From positions 3,968,001 to 4,032,000 of the forward strand of contig NC_014666.1 in NCBI RefSeq assembly GCF_000166135.1: a stretch of 64,000 bases of DNA, given 5' to 3'. A model generated the notes under the pieces. That model did no database searches. It was not told where the DNA came from and worked only from the letters and a program-made list of their open reading frames with translations. This document shows, one piece after another, positions 53,083 to 61,906 of this stretch; the stretch's first letter is position 1, and the number at the start of each line of letters is the position of its first letter. A program made the translations under genes and the position numbers. The stretch is from Pseudofrankia inefficax (GTDB lineage: Bacteria; Actinomycetota; Actinomycetes; Frankiales; Frankiaceae).

Positions 53083-53940
53083 ATGTTCAAGGACAAGTAC
53101 GGGCCCTGGGCCTTCATCGCCGGCGCGTCGATGGGTATCGGCCGGGCGTTGTCGCTGGAGGCGGCGGCCCGCGGGCTGAACGTGGTGATGAACGCCCGCG
53201 GCGCCGAGACGCTGGCCGCGACCGCCGCGGAGGTGCGCGCGACGCACGGTGTCGAGGTGCGCGAGTTGGCCGCGGACCTGACCGACCCGGAGATCGGCGA
53301 GATCGTCGCTGCCGCGACGGACGACCTGGAGATCGGGTTGTTCGTCTACAACGCGGCGGTGGCGCCGATCGGGCTGTTCCTCACCCACCCGCTGGAGCTG
53401 CAGCTGCGGTCGGTGCGGGCGAACTGCGCGACGCCGCTGATCCTGCTCAACCTGTTCGCGCCCAGGATGGTCGCGCGCGGCCGGGGCGGGATCTCGCTGG
53501 TCAGTTCGACCGGTGGCACCCAGGGCGCCGTCACCAGCGCCACCTACAACGCGGGCAAGGCCTTCGAGTGGATCCTCGCCGAATCGTTGTGGGGCGAGTT
53601 GGGCGACCAGGGCGTGGACGTCACCGCGATGCTCGTCGGCGCGACCGCGTCGCCGAACTTCAACGCCTTCAAGGACACCCTCGACCCGGCCCTGTGCGAC
53701 AGGGCCGACTCCGAGGACCTGCTCGACCGGATGCGCAACGCCCTGGTGAACCCGACCGAGCCCGAGCAGGTCGCGATCGCGCTGTACGACGGGCTGCCGA
53801 ACGGCCCGGTGACCTGGTCCAAGCCCCTCGACGAGTGGATCACGACCAGGTCGCTGGCGATGCCGCGCGGCGAGGTGACGCTGACCTGGCGGGCGCTCAT
53901 GGAGACCTCGACCCGGCCGCCCGAGCGGCAGGCCCGGTAG
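53083..53940 (+). CDS. SDR family oxidoreductase
   Basis: A 285-residue short-chain dehydrogenase: GASMGIGRALS, YNAAVAP, LVSSTGG..ATYNAGKAF. It lacks the usual C-terminal DGG motif and instead ends in a helical PPERQAR tail, like the SDR group with sterol/ketoacyl reductase-type C-termini. The next oxidoreductase begins 28 nt downstream. Confidence 0.86.
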   Translation: MFKDKYGPWAFIAGASMGIGRALSLEAAARGLNVVMNARGAETLAATAAEVRATHGVEVRELAADLTDPEIGEIVAAATDDLEIGLFVYNAAVAPIGLFLTHPLELQLRSVRANCATPLILLNLFAPRMVARGRGGISLVSSTGGTQGAVTSATYNAGKAFEWILAESLWGELGDQGVDVTAMLVGATASPNFNAFKDTLDPALCDRADSEDLLDRMRNALVNPTEPEQVAIALYDGLPNGPVTWSKPLDEWITTRSLAMPRGEVTLTWRALMETSTRPPERQAR

Positions 53941-53968
53941 GAACGCCCGGACACGGAAGGGAGACGCT

Positions 53969-55000
53969 GTGCGGAAGTTACGCGTCGTCCAGTGGACGAC
54001 CGGGAAGACAGGCTCCGCCGCCGTGCGCGGGCTCGTCGGACATCCCGCGCTGGAGCTCGTCGGCTGTTACGCCTACTCGCCGGACAAGGTCGGCCGCGAC
54101 GTCGGCGAGCTCGCCGGGATCGCGCCGATCGGGATCACGGCGACCGACGACGTGGACGCGCTGCTGGCGCTGAAGCCGGACTGCGTCGCCTACATGGCCT
54201 TCCGGCCGGATTTCGACCACCTCGACCGGATCCTCTCGGCCGGCGTGAACATCGTGTCCACGATGTACATGCTCGCGGGCGCGGGCTACGGCGAGGACGT
54301 CAGGGACCGGCTCGCGGCGGCCTGCGAGCGCGGCGGATCCTCGCTCTACACGACTGGGGTCTACCCGGGCCACATGGGCATGTCCGTGCTCGCGGCGAGC
54401 GCGATGTGCACCCGGATCGACCGGATCTCGATCCTGGAGTCGCTCGACATGAGCGGCTACGCCAACGAGCGGATGTTCCGGGCCATGAGCATCGGCCTGC
54501 GGCCCGACGACCCGGCCGCGCCCGGGATGATCGAGGTCAACTGCGGGTCGTTCAAGGAGCAGATCCGCGTCCTCGCGCACGCGCTGACCGTCGACCTCGA
54601 CGAGGTGCGGTTCACCGCCGAGTTCGCCGCCGCCACGCGGGATGTCGACTTCGGCTTCATGCGGCTGAAGGAGGGCGAGATCTCCGGCTTCAAGGGCGTG
54701 ATCGCCGGGATCTCCGCTGGCCGGTCGGTGATCGAGTGCCGGTTCGTATGGAAGGTCGGCGACCAGATGACGCCCAACTGGCCCGTCGAGGACGGCTACG
54801 TCCTCGAGATCGAGGGCGACCCGGGCGTCCAGGTGCGCCTCGCGCCGATCGGCAGCGCGCACTTCGCCTCGGCAGGCCCGACTGCGATGCCCGCGATCAA
54901 CGCTATTCCCCACGTCGTCGCGGCCAGGCCCGGCATCGTCAACCATGCCGATCTGCCGTTCGTCACCGGCCGTCACCTGTTGAACCGCCAGAACCCGTGA
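53969..55000 (+). CDS. DAP-dehydrogenase/DHDPR-like oxidoreductase (paralogue 3)
   Basis: A 343-residue member of the group: LRVVQWTTGKTGSAAVRGL, ALKPDCVAYMAF, GSSLYTTGVYPGHMGMSVLA, SLDMSGYANERMFR and PAINAIPHVVAARPGIVNHADLP. It is closer in wording to paralogue 4 than to 1 and 2. GTG start after GGAAGGGA. A strong hairpin follows the stop at 24 nt, so this ends the operon. Confidence 0.85.
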   Translation: MRKLRVVQWTTGKTGSAAVRGLVGHPALELVGCYAYSPDKVGRDVGELAGIAPIGITATDDVDALLALKPDCVAYMAFRPDFDHLDRILSAGVNIVSTMYMLAGAGYGEDVRDRLAAACERGGSSLYTTGVYPGHMGMSVLAASAMCTRIDRISILESLDMSGYANERMFRAMSIGLRPDDPAAPGMIEVNCGSFKEQIRVLAHALTVDLDEVRFTAEFAAATRDVDFGFMRLKEGEISGFKGVIAGISAGRSVIECRFVWKVGDQMTPNWPVEDGYVLEIEGDPGVQVRLAPIGSAHFASAGPTAMPAINAIPHVVAARPGIVNHADLPFVTGRHLLNRQNP

Positions 55001-55023
55001 CGTTCTTCGGCCGTGAACGGGCG

Positions 55024-55045
55024 CCGCGGCCTTCCAGGGCCGCGG
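55024..55045 (+). terminator. Terminator-like hairpin after paralogue 3
   Basis: CCGCGGCC pairs with GGCCGCGG (8 bp perfect, 6-nt loop TTCCAG), starting 24 nt after the stop of the oxidoreductase operon. No T tract. Confidence 0.55.
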
Positions 55046-55080
55046 TGGCTCGACCCGAACCCGCCGCGCGAGTTTCAGTA

Positions 55081-55116
55081 CATTGGCCTGTCTCTGCACA
55101 TTGGCCTGTCTCTGCC
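55081..55116. repeat. 18-bp tandem duplication upstream of panD
   Basis: CATTGGCCTGTCTCTGCA is followed directly by a second copy differing only in the last base (C). It lies 70 nt before the panD start and could affect its promoter or 5' leader. Confidence 0.8.
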
Positions 55117-55185
55117 GGGTGACTCGCCGAAGGCCGCATGCCCCCAGCCCGTGGACCCGCCCGACCGTTCCCCAGGGAGCCTCTC

Positions 55186-55629
55186 GTGTACCGGACCCTG
55201 CTTTCAAGCAAGATCCATCGTGCCACCGTCACGCAGGCCGACCTGCACTACGTCGGCTCGATCACGATCGATCAGGACCTGCTCACGGGCGCCGACCTGG
55301 TCGAGGGTGAACAGGTCCAGGTCGTGGACATCGACAACGGCGCACGGCTCACCACCTACGTCATCGCCGGCCCCGCCGGGTCAGGCGTCATCGGCATCAA
55401 CGGCGCCGCGGCACGCCTGATCTCACCCGGAGACCTTGTGATCATCATGGCGTTCCGGCAGGTCGACGACCGCGAGGTCGCCACCTTCGCTCCCCGGATC
55501 GTGCACGTGGACTCCCGCAACCGGACCGTCGACATTGGCACCGACGCGGCCGCCCCCGTGCCTGGCGCCATCGATCAGATCTCCGGAGCGCTGGCGGCCC
55601 ACCACCACCCCGCCGCGGCCGTCCACTAG
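55186..55629 (+). CDS. panD: Aspartate 1-decarboxylase proenzyme
   Basis: A 147-residue PanD that makes beta-alanine for pantothenate and CoA. It is a pyruvoyl enzyme: self-cleavage occurs at Gly24-Ser25 in HYVGSITID; Lys9 (SKIHRATVT), TTYVI and [12 protein letters not shown] are the other active-site elements. The GTG at 55186 sits 10 nt after GGGAG and puts the cleavage site at the usual position. It is not next to panC or panB here. CoA supply fits the CoA-rich surroundings. Confidence 0.95.
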   Translation: MYRTLLSSKIHRATVTQADLHYVGSITIDQDLLTGADLVEGEQVQVVDIDNGARLTTYVIAGPAGSGVIGINGAAARLISPGDLVIIMAFRQVDDREVATFAPRIVHVDSRNRTVDIGTDAAAPVPGAIDQISGALAAHHHPAAAVH

Positions 55630-55782
55630 GGCCTGTCTGGGAAGTGGGACTGCTTCAAGATCGGCTCCGTCGCGTATTCGCTGGTCGGGGTCGGCCCCGG
55701 TCGAAAACTGACCGCCTGGCGGTCTCATCTGCCCGACCACTCGTGACCACCATCGACCCGTCTCGTTCAGCTTGACCGAACA

Positions 55783-55797
55783 CTTGCACTAGACAAG
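55783..55797. promoter_or_regulatory. Possible MarR operator
   Basis: CTTG-N7-CAAG (CTTGCACTAGACAAG) lies 10 nt before the MarR GTG start. A short dyad directly over the likely promoter (TTGACC at 55772-55777) suits autoregulation by a MarR protein. The arms are short, so chance is possible. Confidence 0.3.
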
Positions 55798-55807
55798 ACT
55801 TGCGTCT

Positions 55808-56299
55808 GTGAAGAGAACTGGAGGCGCGCCGGGGCGAATCGAACCGCCCGAGGACGTCGCCGCGCTCGAACAGCTGACCCGCGCGCTGGTCGGGATCACG
55901 CTGGCGAGCCTGGACGCTCTGGACGGAGCGCTCACTGTGCCGCGGTTCCGCGCGCTGTTGACCCTCGACGCGCTGGGCCGGGTGCCGTCGTCCGCGCTGG
56001 CCGCGGAGCTGGGCATGGTCGCCTCCTCCGTCACGCGTCTCGTCGACCGGCTGCAGGCATCCGGACACGTCGCGCGCGGCGCGGACCCGGCGAACCGCAG
56101 TGTCGTCACCGTCGAGGTCACCGACGCGGGACGAGACCTGGTAACCGCCGTGCTCAACCGACGCCACGCGCTCCTGGAAGCCGTGCTCGACCGGATGGAG
56201 CCGGACCAGCGCGAGGACGTCCGGCGGGCGGCCCGCGCGGTTACCCAGCGGGCCGCGCAGACCAGCGTCGCGGCGGCGACCAGCCCGCTACCGCTGTGA
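55808..56299 (+). CDS. MarR family transcriptional regulator
   Basis: A 163-residue MarR protein. The winged helix runs from TVPRFRALLTLDALGRVPSSALAAELGMVASSVTRLVDRL to RGADPANRSVVTVEVTDAG (about 44-105). GTG start without a clear Shine-Dalgarno, so a leaderless or near-leaderless transcript is possible. Its stop overlaps the ClC gene start (GTGA), suggesting it controls that channel gene. Confidence 0.88.
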   Translation: MKRTGGAPGRIEPPEDVAALEQLTRALVGITLASLDALDGALTVPRFRALLTLDALGRVPSSALAAELGMVASSVTRLVDRLQASGHVARGADPANRSVVTVEVTDAGRDLVTAVLNRRHALLEAVLDRMEPDQREDVRRAARAVTQRAAQTSVAAATSPLPL

Positions 56300-57924
56300 C
56301 CGCCACCGTCCGCGGCGCCGAACGCGGCCGCGCGCCGCACCTGGGCGACTTCACCCTGACGCCGCGGGTTCTGCTCGTGGCCGCCGTCGCGGTGCCGGTC
56401 GGCGCGGCGAGCGCGCTGGCCGCGTTCGCTCTGCTGCGCCTGATCGGGCTGATCACAAACCTGGTCTTCTACCACCGGGCGGCGGCCACCCTGGTCAGCC
56501 CGGGTGGCGGCCACCAGCCGGCCTGGCTGGTGCTGTCCGCGCCGATCGCCGGTGGGCTCGTCGTCGGGGTGCTGGCCCGGTTCGGCTCGGAGAGGATCCG
56601 CGGGCACGGCATGCCCGAGGCCATCGAGGCGATCCTCGTCGGCGGCAGCCGGGTCTCGCCCCGGGTCGCGGTCCTCAAGCCCGTCTCCGCGGCGGTCAGC
56701 ATCGGGACCGGCGGCCCGTTCGGCGCCGAAGGCCCGATCATCATGACCGGCGGGGCGGTCGGCTCGATCCTGGCGCAGACCCTGTCGCTGTCCGCCGACG
56801 AGCGCAAGGCGCTCCTCGTGGCAGGCGCTGCCGGTGGGATGGCCGCCACCTTCAACGCCCCGCTCGCCTCGGTGCTGCTCGCCGTCGAGCTCCTGCTCTT
56901 CGAGTGGCGGCCCCGCAGCCTGATCCCCGTCGCGGCGGCCGTGTCCACCGCGGTCATCTGTCGGGGCCCACTGCTGGGCACCGCCCCGGTCTTCCCCGTC
57001 ACCGACCTCGTCCGGCCCGGTGCCGGTGCGCAGGCCCTCGCGCTCATCCCCGGCCTGACCGGCGGCCTGCTCGCGATCGCCGCCACCCGGCTGGTCTACG
57101 CGGCCGAGGACGCCTTCGCCTGCCTTCCCGTTCACTGGATGTGGTGGCCCGCGATCGGCGGGTCGATCATCGGCGCCGGCGGACTCGTCGAGCCCCGCGC
57201 GCTCGGCGTCGGCTACGACGTCATCGACAGCCTGCTCACCGGCCGCGCCGCGCTGTCCCTGATCGTCGGCATCCTGCTCGTCAAGACCGCGATCTGGTCT
57301 CTCTCCCTCGGCTCGGGCACCTCCGGCGGGGTGCTCGCTCCCGTCTTCATGATCGGTGGGGCGCTCGGCGCGCTGGAAGGCATGGCGCTACCCACCGTGT
57401 TCCCCGGCTTCTGGGCCATGGCGGGCCTGGCCGCCGTCGTCGGCGGGGTCATGCGCTCCCCACTGACCGGCGTCGTGTTCACCCTCGAACTCACCCACGC
57501 CTGGAACGACGCCCCCTCCCTGCTCGTCGCCTCCATCAGCGCCTACACCCTGTCCGCGCTCCTGCTCAAACGATCCGTGCTGACCGAGAAGATCGCCCGA
57601 CGCGGGCTCCACCTCACCCGCGAATACACCACCGACCCCCTCGACGCGTTCTACGCCCACCAGGTCATGACACCCGAGATGCGGACGCCGGACCCGGAAG
57701 CGCCGCTCCTCGTCGTCGTCCACACCGACAACACCCTGCGTGAAGTCGCCAACGCGCTCGCTCACCACAGCGTCACCCGCGCCACCGTCACCCACCGCGG
57801 CGAGCCGGCCCGACCTGCCGGCGTCATCACCCTCGACCAGCTTCTCCACGCCCGCCGCCACGACCTCCACGAAGAACACCACCGCGAACGCCACATCCCC
57901 GCGCGCCGTGGCCCCACAACCTGA
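56296..57924 (+). CDS. ClC-type chloride channel/antiporter
   Basis: A 542-residue membrane protein of the ClC family. The three anion-pathway motifs are recognisable: GHGMPEAI near 103 (for GSGIP), GTGGPFGAEGPII near 137 (for GxEGP, with the gating Glu) and GTSGGVLAPVF near 341 (for GxFxP). About ten hydrophobic helices are followed by a C-terminal stretch of about 90 residues that resembles a CBS domain (AHQVMTPEMRT to GVITLDQLL). Coupled to the MarR gene. Probably moves Cl- or another halide. Confidence 0.9.
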   Translation: MTATVRGAERGRAPHLGDFTLTPRVLLVAAVAVPVGAASALAAFALLRLIGLITNLVFYHRAAATLVSPGGGHQPAWLVLSAPIAGGLVVGVLARFGSERIRGHGMPEAIEAILVGGSRVSPRVAVLKPVSAAVSIGTGGPFGAEGPIIMTGGAVGSILAQTLSLSADERKALLVAGAAGGMAATFNAPLASVLLAVELLLFEWRPRSLIPVAAAVSTAVICRGPLLGTAPVFPVTDLVRPGAGAQALALIPGLTGGLLAIAATRLVYAAEDAFACLPVHWMWWPAIGGSIIGAGGLVEPRALGVGYDVIDSLLTGRAALSLIVGILLVKTAIWSLSLGSGTSGGVLAPVFMIGGALGALEGMALPTVFPGFWAMAGLAAVVGGVMRSPLTGVVFTLELTHAWNDAPSLLVASISAYTLSALLLKRSVLTEKIARRGLHLTREYTTDPLDAFYAHQVMTPEMRTPDPEAPLLVVVHTDNTLREVANALAHHSVTRATVTHRGEPARPAGVITLDQLLHARRHDLHEEHHRERHIPARRGPTT

Positions 57925-57951
57925 GAGATCACCGTGTTCGTCCGCGACCCC

Positions 57952-57993
57952 CGCCGCTCGCCGCCACCGAGGGCTCTCCGGCGGCGAGCGGCG
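57952..57993 (+). terminator. Strong hairpin after the ClC gene
   Basis: A perfect 14-bp stem (CGCCGCTCGCCGCC with GGCGGCGAGCGGCG) around a 14-nt loop, starting 28 nt after the ClC stop. It ends the MarR-ClC transcript and is the strongest such structure in the window. No T tract. Confidence 0.7.
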
Positions 57994-58175
57994 CGTGAGC
58001 GCGTCCACCACAGCGCCGGTCAATGCCGCACAAGTGCTCCAGGGCGCAAATACCCCCGAACCGGACAGGGAGCACGGCGCCGGCCAGCCCGATCGATCGC
58101 TTTGACGAACAGATCGATGGTCTGTCCCGCACGATTGACCTGGAGCTGGCGCAGGGTCATCGCGATCTCGTTCGC

Positions 58176-58652
58176 TCAGCGGGCGGGAACGGGAACGAGA
58201 CCCGCCAGTCCCGCGCTTCCCGGTGGCCACCGCACGTCGGCCTCTCGGCTGACGAACCGCCAGGCTGTCCCGTCGAACTCGACAACGTCGTAATAACGCC
58301 CGGCGGCCACGACGGTCCAGGTCTCCGCCGGACATTGCAGCGCGATCTGGTCGGTCCAGACTCGCGCTCGTGTCGCCGACTCGAAATCGATCACGGGATC
58401 GAGGCTGAGGTGCTTGGTCCGCCCGGGCTCGGCCGGCTCCATCGCCCCGACGCCCTCGACGATGGCTGCCCTGCCCTCGAAGGTGACCAACGGAATTCGC
58501 CAGATCGCATCCTCGGTGAAGAGGTGCCCCCACTCCTCGAGGCGAAGATCATCCAAGAGCTGCCCGTAAAGCGAGATAAGCCTTCTGATGGCCTCTCGGG
58601 CCTGCAGTTCCACCAGGCTCATCAGCGCGCGACCTTCCTGCGTCGAACTCAT
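58176..58652 (-). CDS. SnoaL-like/NTF2-fold protein (nuclear transport factor 2 family)
   Basis: A 158-residue SnoaL_4-type protein: EAIRRLISLYGQLLDDLRLEEW at the N-terminus, LFTEDAIWRIPLVTFEGRAAIVE and RYYDVVEFDGTAWRFVSREADV. The fold serves dehydratases, isomerases and ring-dioxygenase beta-subunit-like proteins; this one could act on a small polar substrate. The ATG follows AGGAGAGGTGAG. It is the first gene of nothing obvious; the next minus-strand gene upstream starts past 59900. Confidence 0.85.
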   Translation of the reverse strand: MSSTQEGRALMSLVELQAREAIRRLISLYGQLLDDLRLEEWGHLFTEDAIWRIPLVTFEGRAAIVEGVGAMEPAEPGRTKHLSLDPVIDFESATRARVWTDQIALQCPAETWTVVAAGRYYDVVEFDGTAWRFVSREADVRWPPGSAGLAGLVPVPAR

Positions 58653-58927
58653 AGGATTCTCACCTCTCCTTATATTGAACGAACGCCATGGGGCCCGGCG
58701 GTCCGGGCGCACGAGCCACCCATCGGCAGTACCCGTCGACCGCCTTCTGCTCATTCCGCCCACACTGCTGCCGTGAGACTGGTGCTGCCGTGAGCTAGGC
58801 GCTGCCGTGCGACTGGTGACCGCGCCGAGAACCTGTGCGGTTTTCGCCGCGGCCCGTGGTGCCGGCGTCGCGGCCAGCGGCGTCGTCCTCGCCGTCCCGC
58901 TGGGCGCCCCTCGACGCGTCGCGGCTG

Positions 58928-59971
58928 TCAGGCACCCGTTCCGGCGAGGCCGGCGGCGGTGATCATCGACAGTTCGTCGACGGTCACCAGGCCGGGAGCC
59001 GCGACGACGACGTGGGGGATGGCGTTGACGGCGGGGTTGGCGGTGGGCATGCCGAAGTCGACGCCGAGGGTGTCGTAGCGGACCGTGAACGTGGAGTGGA
59101 CCGACGGCTCGCCGTCGACGTCGATGACGTAGCCCTCCTCGATGGGCCAGTCGGGTTCCATGGCGTAGCCGAGCCGCCAGACGAGGCCGAGTTCGATGAC
59201 GGACCGTCCACCGACCCGCCCGGACCACAGGCCCTTGAGTCCGCAGACGTGGCCTTTGGCGATCTTCATGTAGCCGAGGTCGAGGTCCTCGGTGGCGACA
59301 CCGAACTCCGGTGTGTAGACGATGTCATCCAGTGTGACGCGCAGGGCCTCGGCCATCATCTCGACGGCGTCGACAAAGACGAGCTGGCGGCTCTTCGCGA
59401 GCTCGGCGAGACCGGGTGTGTCGGGCGGGACGGCGAAGCCGGTCTCCAGCCAGGTCTGTGGTGAGGCGTAAGCCGTGCAGTCGACGGATTCCAGGACGGA
59501 CACCCGGTCCACCCGGCGGCACACGGCGGTGGCCATCAGGCCGAGGGCGTTGGCGTAGCCGGGGTTGATGCCGGTGCCGTAGAGGGACACCCCGCCGCGT
59601 TTGGCGGCGTCGTCGAGACGGCGCATGTCGTCGTCGCCGTAGGACCGGCCGGTGATGAAGTTCGCGGTCGAGACGACGTTGATGCCCGCTTCCAGCAGCC
59701 GGACCATGTCGTCGACCCGCCAGTGCAGCGGCATGTAGAGCACCGCGTCCGGGCGCAGCCCGAGGATCTCCTCGACGCTGTCGGTGGCCACCACCCCGAC
59801 CGGGCCGATACCGCACAGCTCGCCGACGTCCCTGCCGGCCTTGTCGGCGCTCCACGAGAAGCACCCGACGAGCTCGAGGTCCGGATGGGCCAGGACCGTG
59901 CGAACCGCGCTGCGGCCGACGATGCCCGTAGTCCACTGAACGACTCGTAACGGCAACATTCTTCCTTTCAT
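58928..59971 (-). CDS. DAP-dehydrogenase/DHDPR-like oxidoreductase (paralogue 4)
   Basis: A 347-residue member of the group on the opposite strand: LRVVQWTTGIVGRSAVRTVL, GLRPDAVLYMPL, GVSLYGTGINPGYANALGLM, SVDCTAYASPQTW and AVNAIPHVVVAAPGLVTVDELS. Both an ATG at 59971 and one at 59959 (MLPLRVVQW) are possible; AAGGA lies just before the second. It follows the flavin oxidoreductase gene by 45 nt in the same direction, so the two are probably co-transcribed. Confidence 0.85.
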   Translation of the reverse strand: MKGRMLPLRVVQWTTGIVGRSAVRTVLAHPDLELVGCFSWSADKAGRDVGELCGIGPVGVVATDSVEEILGLRPDAVLYMPLHWRVDDMVRLLEAGINVVSTANFITGRSYGDDDMRRLDDAAKRGGVSLYGTGINPGYANALGLMATAVCRRVDRVSVLESVDCTAYASPQTWLETGFAVPPDTPGLAELAKSRQLVFVDAVEMMAEALRVTLDDIVYTPEFGVATEDLDLGYMKIAKGHVCGLKGLWSGRVGGRSVIELGLVWRLGYAMEPDWPIEEGYVIDVDGEPSVHSTFTVRYDTLGVDFGMPTANPAVNAIPHVVVAAPGLVTVDELSMITAAGLAGTGA

Positions 59972-60016
59972 CGGAGAGCTGTCGTCAGATCTCCCGCTCG
60001 ACTGGTTGAGCGGGAG

Positions 60017-60994
60017 TCACCGGGCGAGGGCGGGCATGACCTGCTCGTCGACGACCTTCAGGTAGCGCCACGCGATCTCCGGCGGAAGGCCGCCGATGAG
60101 CGGATGCAGCCCGAGCGGCGCGCCGGCCCGTACGTGTTCGATGGCCTGGGGCACCGACAGGATCCGGTGGCTGCGGTTCTCCTTGCGGAGTTCCTCGGCC
60201 GTCTCGACGAACGACAGGCTGGCGGTGTCGGTGTTGCCCTCGTTCCACGCGGCGTAGCTACGCACGTCGTGCATGAGGTATGGGCCGAGTTCCTCCCAGG
60301 CGGCGTCGACGTCCTCGGCGACGAATATCGTCGTCGGGGCGTCCTCCGGCGTCAGCACGCACATGCCGGGCTCGTGACCGGCGGCGCGGGCGGCCTCGAC
60401 GTAGGCGACCTGAAGCTCGGGGTCGCCCTTCTGGGCGAAGAACCCGACGCCGTTGCGGCCGGCCCGCCGCGCCGCGGCGATGCTGCCGCCACCCCAGGAG
60501 ACCATCGGGCCGCCGGACGTCACCGGCGCGGGAGTGACCTGGATCCGCCGGCCCTGGTACTCGAAGGCTTCGCCGGTCTTGGCCCGGAGAAGCACGTCGA
60601 GCTTCTCGTCGGCGATCTTGCCGCGGCGACGGTACTCGACGCCGTACATCTCGTACTCAGCAGGGCGGTACCCGATGGCGGTGACGTACATGACGCGGCC
60701 CTTGCTGATGATGTCGAGGACCGCCATCTCCTCGGCGAGCTGGACCGGGTCGTGCAGCGGGAGGATGACGATCGCGATCATGATTGGCAGCGTGCTGGTG
60801 CGGGCGGCCATCGCGCTGGCCAGCGTCAGGGGCGCCGGCAGGTAGCCGTCGCTGGCCATGTGATGCTCACAGAGCACGGCCGACAGGCAGCCACGGGACT
60901 CCGCCCAGGACGCCATCTCCAGGGCCGCGGCGTATAACTCGGTGGCAGGGGCGCCGGTCTCCGGAGCCCGCATGTCGAAGCGCAGCGTGAACAC
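60017..60994 (-). CDS. LLM-class flavin-dependent oxidoreductase
   Basis: A 325-residue luciferase-like monooxygenase-fold enzyme: FTLRFDMRAPETG, CLSAVLCEHHMASDGYLPAPL, IMIAIVILPLHDPVQLAEEMAVLDIIS-KGR and VSWGGGSIAAARRAGRNG. It uses FMN or F420; the EHH motif is common in alkanal/limonene-type monooxygenases. The GTG at 60994 has GGAGG 8 nt upstream, which excludes the longer frame. First gene of a two-gene unit with paralogue 4. Confidence 0.9.
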   Translation of the reverse strand: MFTLRFDMRAPETGAPATELYAAALEMASWAESRGCLSAVLCEHHMASDGYLPAPLTLASAMAARTSTLPIMIAIVILPLHDPVQLAEEMAVLDIISKGRVMYVTAIGYRPAEYEMYGVEYRRRGKIADEKLDVLLRAKTGEAFEYQGRRIQVTPAPVTSGGPMVSWGGGSIAAARRAGRNGVGFFAQKGDPELQVAYVEAARAAGHEPGMCVLTPEDAPTTIFVAEDVDAAWEELGPYLMHDVRSYAAWNEGNTDTASLSFVETAEELRKENRSHRILSVPQAIEHVRAGAPLGLHPLIGGLPPEIAWRYLKVVDEQVMPALAR

Positions 60995-61409
60995 GCCAGA
61001 AACCTCCAGAAGCAGTTGGTGCCGAGATATCGAACTCAGGCGCTGGGATGCGGGGCAACCCGTGGGGGCGCCCGACCCCGGCGGACGAGGGTCCAGCGCG
61101 TCCAGGTCGCGACCCATGAGCGCAACTCGGCCCGGGTCCACGACCGGACGTACCGGCCCTCCGGGAAGGACCTCGCCGCGTCGAAGCAATGCTCAGGCGC
61201 TGGCGGTGGGCGTGAGCCAACGATCCTGACTGGCGGCCGCGGCCGTGACGATCATCGATCGGTGTGGCAGGCGGGGTCCATAGGCCGGGACTCCCTAGGG
61301 TCGGTGGCATCTCCGCTGGCGCGAGGCCAGGCGAGTGATCTCGGTCCGAGGCGTCAGGCGGATCTCCTGCGGTCACGGGCCGGGGCTGGCGCGCCCAGTC
61401 TCGCAGAGG

Positions 61410-61434
61410 TGCAACCGCCAAATCAACGGTTGCA
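61410..61434. promoter_or_regulatory. Perfect inverted repeat TGCAACCG-N9-CGGTTGCA
   Basis: An 8-bp dyad with a 9-nt AT-rich centre, about 415 nt upstream of the flavin oxidoreductase start and 470 nt upstream of the IclR start. Shape suits a regulator binding site; the distance from both starts is long, so a hidden transcript or a decayed gene promoter may be involved. Confidence 0.45.
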
Positions 61435-61800
61435 TTATGCAGACGGAGGCGAAGGTCGTACGCCGTTCGCGCCGCTCGGACGGGCCCGGCTGTCGAGACC
61501 CGTGGGTCGCGCGACAACCCGGGAGGCGCCCGGAGCGCCTCCGATACCGAGGCGGGCCACCGCCCTTTGCCGCGGATCACCACGTCGAGACGATCGAGGT
61601 GGACGAACCCACCCCCAGGCCCGGACGAGTGCGTCGTCGGCCTCGACGGCGTCGAGGCTGCCGTCGCCCGGCTGAGGACGGGCGACGGGGATCGCACGGT
61701 GATCGTCAAGCCGGCGCTCGCACCGGAACGGCGGGCGAGGCATCGCGGCGGTTCGCCACGCGCGGGCTCGTCGGTGCACCTGAGGGCAGGTCCGCCGAGA

Positions 61801-61835
61801 GCGTCGAGGAGCGTCGAGGAGCGTCGAGGAGCGTC
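61801..61835. repeat. 10-bp tandem repeat GCGTCGAGGA (3.5 copies)
   Basis: Three exact 10-bp units and half of a fourth, then divergence. The period is not a multiple of 3, which supports a non-coding state here. It lies 72-106 nt before the IclR gene. Confidence 0.85.
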
Positions 61836-61906
61836 CGGGATGCAATGCCCAGCCTCTCGGTTGGACTGTGCAACGGCTGGTCCGTGCCGGCTATCGTCAG
61901 GGCGTT

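Larger units (their letters stand above)
60995..61906. other. 912-nt region without a convincing gene
   Basis: It separates the minus-strand flavin oxidoreductase from the plus-strand IclR gene. It holds a perfect 8-9-8 inverted repeat (61410-61434), a decamer tandem repeat (61801-61835) and a plus-strand stretch at about 61624-61720 reading ECVVGLDGVEAAVARLRTGD then VIVKPALAP, which resembles the C-terminus of a zinc-type alcohol dehydrogenase. The long minus-strand frame across 60867-61709 has no family signal. Gene decay seems likely. Confidence 0.5.

Noticed and set aside
60867-61709. 280-codon minus-strand ORF across the 0.9-kb gap
   Set aside because: Arg/Pro/Ser-rich translation without a family motif, and it overlaps the well-supported flavin oxidoreductase start.
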